Shown here in pieces: positions 57,514 to 64,000 of a stretch of 64,000 nucleotides of DNA. Source of the stretch: Eucommia ulmoides (Eukaryota > Streptophyta > Magnoliopsida > Garryales > Eucommiaceae); NCBI GenBank assembly GCA_016647705.1, contig JAENRU010000488.1:437501-501500 (forward strand), written 5' to 3'. Every line of letters starts with the position of its first letter. Position 1 is the first letter of the stretch. A model generated the notes under the pieces. The model made no database searches, was not told the DNA's origin, and worked only from the letters and a program-made list of their open reading frames with translations. The translations under genes were made by a program, and so were the position numbers.

Positions 57514-58232
57514 ACGCCACTGATACGACAAGCGCAGACACGGATGGTTTTCAACTCGTTCGAAAGAAAAATGCAAGAGTGAAGGTTCCAGAGTCGATTG
57601 GAGGTATATCCAAGACTTTGGGAATGGTAACACGTCATCAATTAAAGTTTAATGACCGATTCCATTTTGTTTTGGAATTGTAGGGGTATCGAAAATCCGA
57701 GTACCCTTGCTAGACTAAAACGAATAGTGAAGTCTTTGAAAGTTTCATTTGCCGGAGTTATTGATCCATGGATTGATGAATCTAACATGGGAAGAGTAAA
57801 TAAAGGTTTCAAGTTCCATAACGCAGTCTCTAATCAAGGTGAGTTGGGTAAAATTTGGGTTTTATGGAAGAATAACCTGGAAGTCCAAATTGTTCGTTCG
57901 TACCGTCAATTTATTGCCTGTAAGTTATCTTGGTTAAACTTGGAGTTTTTGATTGTGGTGGTTTATGCTAGTTGCTATCAGATTGACCGTAGAATTCTTT
58001 GGGAGGATCTTCTCATTACTACTAACTCGGTCTCTATTTTGATAATTTGGGGGGTGATTTTAATGTTGTTCAAAGTACATCAGAGAAGTTGGGTCGTTTA
58101 ACCCCTTCTTGGAGTGCTATGCAAGAGTTTAATATTTGTATTAATTCAGCTGGTCTTGTGGAGCCCCCGTTCACGGGGTCGACTTTTACTTTTTGTAACA
58201 ATCGTCAAGGGCTATCTTGACAATATTCTCGG
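57514..58232 (+). pseudogene. LINE-B ORF1 end and endonuclease, unit copy 2
   Basis: Same content and the same frame breaks as 22602-23319 (endonuclease from 57652: ILFWNCRGI, IDPWID; GDFNVV in a shifted frame near 58053). Confidence 0.8.
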
Positions 58233-59858
58233 TTGGACAGAATCCTGGTTTCGCCCTCGATTTGTAACTCGTTCGATGGTCGGGTTGAGCATTTGGAACG
58301 TATTAATTCGGACCACTGCCCGCTAATTCTACACTCATCGTCTTTTTCATACAATGGTCTGAAACTATTTCGGTTTCAACGAATGTGGACGTTGCATGAG
58401 GATATTCTTGAAGTGGTCAAATGTGCATGGAATGCTTCTCATCAAAATCCTTTGGTTCGTCTAAGTCTTAATATCAAATCGGTGAGGGAGGCTCTTAAAG
58501 TGTGGAATGCCCAAACTATTGGGAACATTTTTGTTGAGTTAAATTCTTGGAAGGATAGGGTGGAAGCTTATGATTCAATGCTTCAAACCAACTGGTCTCA
58601 AGGAGTTTCGAACGTATTTGATCACGCTACCACAGAATATAACAATCTTCTTTTGAAAGAGAAAGTCTTTTGGAAACAAAAATCTCATGAGCATTGGCTA
58701 GCAGAGGGAGATAGTAATTCTAAATTCTTCCATACGTCCGTCACAATGCGTAACTCTCCTCTATGCTTGTCTGATATTCGTTATGAAGATGGAAGTAGTT
58801 TGGTTGGTCCCAATTTGTTTCATGAAGCAGCTATTGAGTTTTTCAAGGATCTATATTCGTCTACCCAGGTTTCTTATTCGAACACTGTCTTTGATTCCAT
58901 CCCACGCATAGTCACGGATATGGATAATGCCATGTTATTGGCTCCTTTCTCGATGGAGGAAATTAAAGAGGCCATGTGGTCCATACCCATTGATGGTGCT
59001 CCAGGTATCGATTATCTCTCTTCTAGTTTTTTCCAATATTCTTGGGATATTGTGAGTAAGGATATTTGGGAAGCAGGTAATTATTTTCTTAAAGGAAATT
59101 CCCTCCCTACGGCTCTCTCTAGCACATTATTGGTCCTTATTCCTAAGACGTCTCAACCTGCATCTCTCAAAGATTTCCGCCCGATCAGTTTATGTAATAT
59201 TTGCTATAAAATCTTTTCTAAGGCTTTATCTACAAGATTGGCGTCTCTCCTCCCAAAATTAATTTCTGTTCAACAACATGATTTTGTTAAAGACAGGTCC
59301 ATCGTCGAAGCAATTGGGCTAGCCCAAGAGCTTGTCAAAGATTTGAGCAAGAATATTCGTGGTCTTAATGTTATGCTCAAGCTCGATATGGCTAAAGCTT
59401 ATGATCGTATTGAATGGAATTTTTTAATTGAGGTGCTTAATCGATATGGTTTTAGCTCAGGATTTATTGTTGCTGCCTCTAGTTGTTTTGACTCGACTTA
59501 TTTCTCAGTGGTGTTTCAGGGGGTCTATAAAGGTTGGTTTCCTGCTTCTAGAGGATTGCGTCAAGGCAATCCTATTTCTCCCTTATTATTTATTTTGGCT
59601 CAAGAGGTTCTTAGTCGGAATATCTATCAATCCATGATAGATGGTGGGGTCCATCCTTTTGTAACTAAAAGATGTTGTCCTCTAGTTTTCCACTTGATAT
59701 TTGCAGATGATACCCTCATTTTCTGCAATGGAAGTTCTCGCAGTATTAGAAATCTAATGAAGGTGCTTGAAGAGTATCAATTAGCCTCCGGTCAGCTTGT
59801 GAGTGCTCCAAAAAGTAATTTCTATTTACATCATAACTGTCCTAATACGCGTCGTTAG
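58233..59858 (+). pseudogene. LINE-B ORF2 reverse-transcriptase domain, unit copy 2
   Basis: 541 open codons, differing from the copy at 23320 by one residue that I can find (FFQSSWD to FFQYSWD). All catalytic motifs (LDMAKAYD, GLRQGNPISP, FADD) are present. The terminating TAG at 59856-59858 is shared. Confidence 0.9.
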
Positions 59859-61806
59859 GCTATTGGTCTGTCCACAGGTTTTAGTCAAGGGGGTTTTCCT
59901 TGTACTTATCTTGGAGTGCCCCTTACCTACGGCCATTTGAAAGCAATTCACTTTGCTGGTCTTATCGAGAAAGTGTCCAAGAAAGTTGATGGGTGGAAAG
60001 CTAAGCTTCTTTCTAGTGGAGGTAAACTTATTCTGCTAAAGCATGTTCTATCTTCATTCCTTTTTCATCTTTTAGCATCCACATGTGTTCACAATAGCAT
60101 TTTGGTAGATATAGAATCCATGTTTGCGAACTTCTTTTGGGGTCACTCGGATTCAGGAAAGAAAAGGCACTGGGTGGCTTAGCAGAAAATCTTTCAAGAT
60201 ACCTCTATAGGTGGTCTTAGTCTTCGGAAGCTTAAAGATATGAAGAAGGCTTTCTCTCTCAAACGGATTTGGTCTTTGTTGAAAGGAAATTCTCTCTGGT
60301 GCGACTTTATGCGATCTAAATATACTAAAAATCTTCCGTTATCTCTGTGGACAGATCAAATTGGGAGTTCTAAAATATGGAAAGATATTTTGTCGGCTAA
60401 AAATATTTTTCTGCAATTTTCAAGATGGAAAGTTGGCAATGGCGAGATCACTAGCTTTTGGCATGATGATTGGGGATTTGGTATCCTAGCTAATGATCTT
60501 CATTTTACCAACTCGTTGTCTTCTATAAAAATATTTTTACAGGACGAGGAATGAAATTCCCCAGATCTGGAGAATGATGTTCAGGATTTTTTGGAAAGCT
60601 CCCTCTCTATTTTATCATCGAAATTTGATTCTCTCAACTGGATCCCTAGCAAAAATGGTGTTTTCTCTATCAAATCTGCTTGGAGAGCTATTAGCGACGA
60701 TGTAATACCAATTGATCATTATTCTAATCTTTGGAGTTTACGTGTTCCTTTGAAGATTAAGATTTTCATGTGGCGGCTATTGAAGAACAAACTTGCGGTG
60801 GATGATATCATTCAGAAAATGAGAGTTCTTTTGGTGTCCGGTTGTCGTTGCTGTTTCTTTCGATCAACTGAGACTATTCAACAACTTTTTCTAGATAGTG
60901 AGGTTGCTGCTAAGGTTTGGCGGCATTTTAGCTCATTCTTTAATATTCCTTTTATTCCTCAACCTTTAATCCACCGTATTAAGTTGTGGTGGAGTAGGCT
61001 AAAGGGAGTTCTCAGTTTCATAAAATAGGGGCGTTGATCCCGTCGCTGATCTGTTGGGAGATTTGGTTGAATCGGAATTGTGCTATCCATGATAAAGTTT
61101 CTATGTCTAATAAATGGATTATTACCAAAGTCAGAAATTGGATTAAGGCGCTAAGCCCTTTGATTAAATCTACATCGGTTTCTTCTTCTTTTGGGACTCA
61201 TTCTCTGGCTCTATTGGGCTGTCTGATTAAGCAGGTAATTCGTCTTCGGCCCCTGATCTGTCGTTGGACCTGTTCGCCCGAGGGGAGCTTCAAACTTAAT
61301 GTCGACGGTGCTTTAAAGAGGGAGACCATGACGGCTTCTTGTGGAGGTGTTGTGCATGACAGTAATGGAACTATTATCTGAGCGTTCTTCTCTCCCTTTT
61401 CAGTTAGTTCGAGTTTCCTAGCTGAGTTCCACGGTTTGTTCTTGGGGATTCAGGAGGCTCTTCGTTTGGGCCAGCTTCTCCTTCGGGTAGAAAGTGATTG
61501 GTTAGCCCTGGTTTATTCAATCAAGAAGGATAGTCCAATCTGGTCGATTGCTCATCTCTGGAACACGGTTCGGTTTTGGATTCTTTCATTTGACATTCAG
61601 ATTTTCCATGTTCATCGAGAGTGTAATTTTGTTGTTGATCGTCTGACTAGTATTGTTTCATCTAGCCCTTTGTTTTTTCCTGTAGGGAGCCCCTTACCCT
61701 CCCGACGTAATTTCTTATGCTCGTGAGGATCAAGAGGATCTTTCCCGCCTGAGGTTGTAACTTTTTCCACATTTTATATAAAGAGTTCCTTTTTTAAAAA
61801 AAAAAA
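59859..61806 (+). pseudogene. LINE-B ORF2 C-terminus and poly-A, unit copy 2
   Basis: Zinc-binding and RNase H-like remnants as at 24946-26893, with the same stops. One extra base in a C-run near 61697 shifts the last codons. Poly-A ends at 61806. Confidence 0.85.
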
Positions 61807-62571
61807 TGAAGAAATACTTTGATCTCTCAAATTATACATTTGGAGAGATCCAGACCGTATATTATTTTTAATTATTGTGTGAAATGCACACTATTTATAA
61901 TATAGATCAAATTATTTAGGAGAAGTTAATTATATATATATTAAATTTCATAATTTAAATAACATAATTAAAATAATATTAGAAAAACACGAGTAATTTT
62001 ATTGTTTGGTTTTTGAATTGTTGAAAAATGTTGGGTTTTTTGGGTTTAGAAGTGTGTGTGTGTGAAATCTTTATGTTTGAATGTGTTATGTTATATTATT
62101 CTAAGGGTTGGATTTCTGTAGAAAGAAAAGTAATGAACCATTGGCCAACTCAAAAAGGTTAATTTACTTCCTTTTTTTCAATTGATTTCTTCACGATTTT
62201 TACAAAAAAAGAAAATTATATAAAAAAAAATATTAAATTAGTATTTTTAGTGACCTATAATATCTAAGATTTTATTTTTCATTAACTATTTTTTTTTAAT
62301 CTTTATAAATTAAAAAATTGGATAAAAATAGCAAAAATATTTGTTTTAGTAACTTATATTCTAGTTATTTTCAAACTAATTATCAACATAACACTATATA
62401 AATTTTTTTTTACTTTTTTTCAAAAAAGAAAAAAAGAAAATCAACGGAAAATTAATCTTCATGTAAAATATACTCTATATAGTTACAGATACACTTTTCT
62501 TCTACAAATCCCCATATATATATATATATATACAGAGAGAGAGAGAGAGAGAGAGAGTATATCTATCTATA
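61807..62571. other. Downstream flank of gene B, unit copy 2
   Basis: AT-rich, matches 26894-27657 with small differences in TA and GA repeats (62513-62560). No gene. Confidence 0.7.
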
Positions 62572-63831
62572 TTAGAAAAGCTTGCTTGATCCACTTGGTA
62601 AACTAGAGTTGGCATCATCCCTCATTTGGGAAAGACTCCTCCCAAGTTGCAGAGCCACCTTCATCTCAAACAACTCTCCATTCTCTCTCCTTTCATACTC
62701 TCTCTCCTCCAAATTTGACTCTATGAACTCCTCCATGTACCTAAAGAACCCTGCATTCCCTCTATACATCTCCACCACCATCCCCACCTGCACACCATGC
62801 TCCAATGTGTTGACTGCACTTGCTAGGGCCCCACCGACCACCCCGAGAACGGTAGCCCACCACCCTCCAAACCCTAAAAGGGCCGATCCAATGGCTGCAA
62901 GGCCAGTTAGGGTTGGACCGGCAATGGCCAAGATCTTGTTAAGCCTCATTTTATCCTCACCCAACCTCAAGTAGCCTTCTTTATCACTCTTTATAACCCT
63001 AACCATCTCCCTCAATTCCTCCTCCAACTTCAAATTCCAACCATTTTTTCCACTTTCCAAATTTACCCTTTCCGCCTTTTTCCGATCGTGTTTAGGCCAC
63101 CAAATCGCGGGCTCCAATTTCGCTGGAAATTTCTCGAGCATAACGCCGATTAGGGGCAGCGGGTAGGCCTTGTCTAGGGCCAAAACCCTCTCCATTGCTT
63201 CATTCACATCGCTCTCACAAGGGTAAGTTTGGTGTTTCCTACTCAATAACGAGGTTTTGATTTGTTCATGCAATTGCTTGAACAATCTAGAGGCATTCCT
63301 TTGCTCCTCAACAAGTTGGGATGGTTGGATCTTGTTCATGATCACAAGCATCCCAGTGGCTGCCATGTACAAGATTGTAGAGGAGAGTTTTAGGGCAAGT
63401 GTAGAGGATCCGGCACCGGCGCCAGTAGTCGCGGCAATCCCTGCAATTGTAGATGCAAAGAGAGTGATTGTGTTGATAGATGTCAAGAGGAGGGTATTCC
63501 AGTTGTTCCTTTGTTCTCCAATGTTCCTGTGAATCTCAAACCTATCTCCAATCACCTCCAAAATTGCATACATTTTTTCCAAAACCAAAGGGTCTGGAAA
63601 ATTCGGGTCCTTGTTTGCAAAAATAGATTTTTTCTCTTTTGGTTTATAAGTTCCATTTGAGTACAAGTGATCAAATGAAGCTTGTACGGAGATAGAATTG
63701 GTTGGCCGGAGCTTTGGGAAGTAGTTGTTGCCGGTGGCCAAAACAAGCCCTCTTGATGATCTCCGGTTGATCATGGAAGAACAAAAACTGGGTTTCGAGG
63801 TAGAAAAACTTGAAGATTGAATCATTGCCAT
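62572..63831 (-). CDS. At4g22030-like protein, gene B copy 2
   Basis: 419 codons, protein identical to 27658-28917; the few base differences are silent (for example in the Gly/Ala stretch near 63411). Intact start, stop and leader. Promoter elements follow at about 63955-63995, just inside the window end (TA run, then GGGTGGGTGGGTGGGT from 63981). Function unknown; plastid or membrane location is inferred from the N-terminus and hydrophobic segments. Confidence 0.9.
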   Translation of the reverse strand: MAMIQSSSFSTSKPSFCSSMINRRSSRGLVLATGNNYFPKLRPTNSISVQASFDHLYSNGTYKPKEKKSIFANKDPNFPDPLVLEKMYAILEVIGDRFEIHRNIGEQRNNWNTLLLTSINTITLFASTIAGIAATTGAGAGSSTLALKLSSTILYMAATGMLVIMNKIQPSQLVEEQRNASRLFKQLHEQIKTSLLSRKHQTYPCESDVNEAMERVLALDKAYPLPLIGVMLEKFPAKLEPAIWWPKHDRKKAERVNLESGKNGWNLKLEEELREMVRVIKSDKEGYLRLGEDKMRLNKILAIAGPTLTGLAAIGSALLGFGGWWATVLGVVGGALASAVNTLEHGVQVGMVVEMYRGNAGFFRYMEEFIESNLEEREYERRENGELFEMKVALQLGRSLSQMRDDANSSLPSGSSKLF

Positions 63832-63954
63832 AATCCACTTCTTGTTTTCCTTAGGGTATAAAAAAAATGTTGGGTTTTTAGGGTTTAGAGAGAGAAAGAG
63901 AGTTTGTGTTTTGTTTGGAGATTTAGAATTTTGATATATGGGTTTTGAAGGTGT

Positions 63955-63996
63955 TTATGATATATATATATATATGCGATGGGTGGGTGGGTGGGT
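63955..63996 (-). promoter_or_regulatory. Core promoter of gene B copy 2
   Basis: A TA run then four GGGT units, as at 29046-29082; the TA run is slightly shorter. The window ends four bases later. Confidence 0.6.
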
Positions 63997-64000
63997 TGAA

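Larger units (their letters stand above)
36532..64000 (+). repeat. Tandem segmental duplication, unit copy 2 (right end outside window)
   Basis: This is the second copy of the block that opens the window, with identical order and orientation. It is shorter by about 1.6 kb, nearly all from six fewer 261-bp satellite units. It carries private lesions absent from copy 1: a stop at 51693-51695 in the transposase and loss of a SWIM cysteine at 52355-52357. The counterpart of 29087-36531 is not in the window. Confidence 0.95.

Overview
This is nuclear DNA of a flowering plant, almost certainly a eudicot. The evidence is intron-bearing genes with GT...AG junctions, L1-type plant LINEs with a C-terminal RNase H, a Mutator-like transposase with a plant-mobile-domain (PMD) gene beside it, a long solo LTR, hAT-type debris, and an intact plant-specific gene family (At4g22030-like). 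I cannot name the species. There are no bacterial features, tRNA or rRNA genes.

The dominant structure is a very recent tandem duplication with a period of about 36.5 kb. Positions 1-29086 recur at 36532-64000 with only a few substitutions per kb by eye; 29087-36531 appears once because the second copy runs off the window. Each unit reads: LINE-A (split by a 2.83-kb solo LTR with a 5-bp target duplication), gene A (minus strand), CCGG-rich hAT-like debris, a Mutator-like element (palindromic promoter, short leader, giant 5'UTR intron full of a 261-bp satellite, broken MURA transposase, broken PMD gene), a 284-bp LINE scrap, a truncated second LTR, LINE-B with a complete reverse-transcriptase domain, and gene B (minus strand). 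The single-copy spacer then carries duplicated LINE tails, a 341-bp near-perfect palindrome, a minus-strand LINE ORF1 with an RRM, and a hAT-like element holding a mitovirus-like polymerase scrap.

An older duplication is nested inside the unit. Genes A and B and their flanks are paralogous (about 95% protein identity), and LINE-A and LINE-B inserted independently at different points of the two paralogous flanks. The order of events I infer is: gene duplication to A and B; LINE, LTR and Mutator insertions; a break repaired with LINE filler; duplication (or assembly duplication) of the whole block; then loss or gain of a six-unit satellite block in one copy.

The only intact, convincing host genes are the four 419-codon At4g22030-like genes at 6929, 27658, 43442 and 62572. 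Everything else that codes is mobile-element protein in decay. The observations most worth follow-up are the satellite-filled leader intron of the MURA/PMD element, the hairpin derived from the gene-B upstream region, the (GGGT)n tract beside the TATA box of every gene copy, and the polymerase scrap captured in a hAT-like element.
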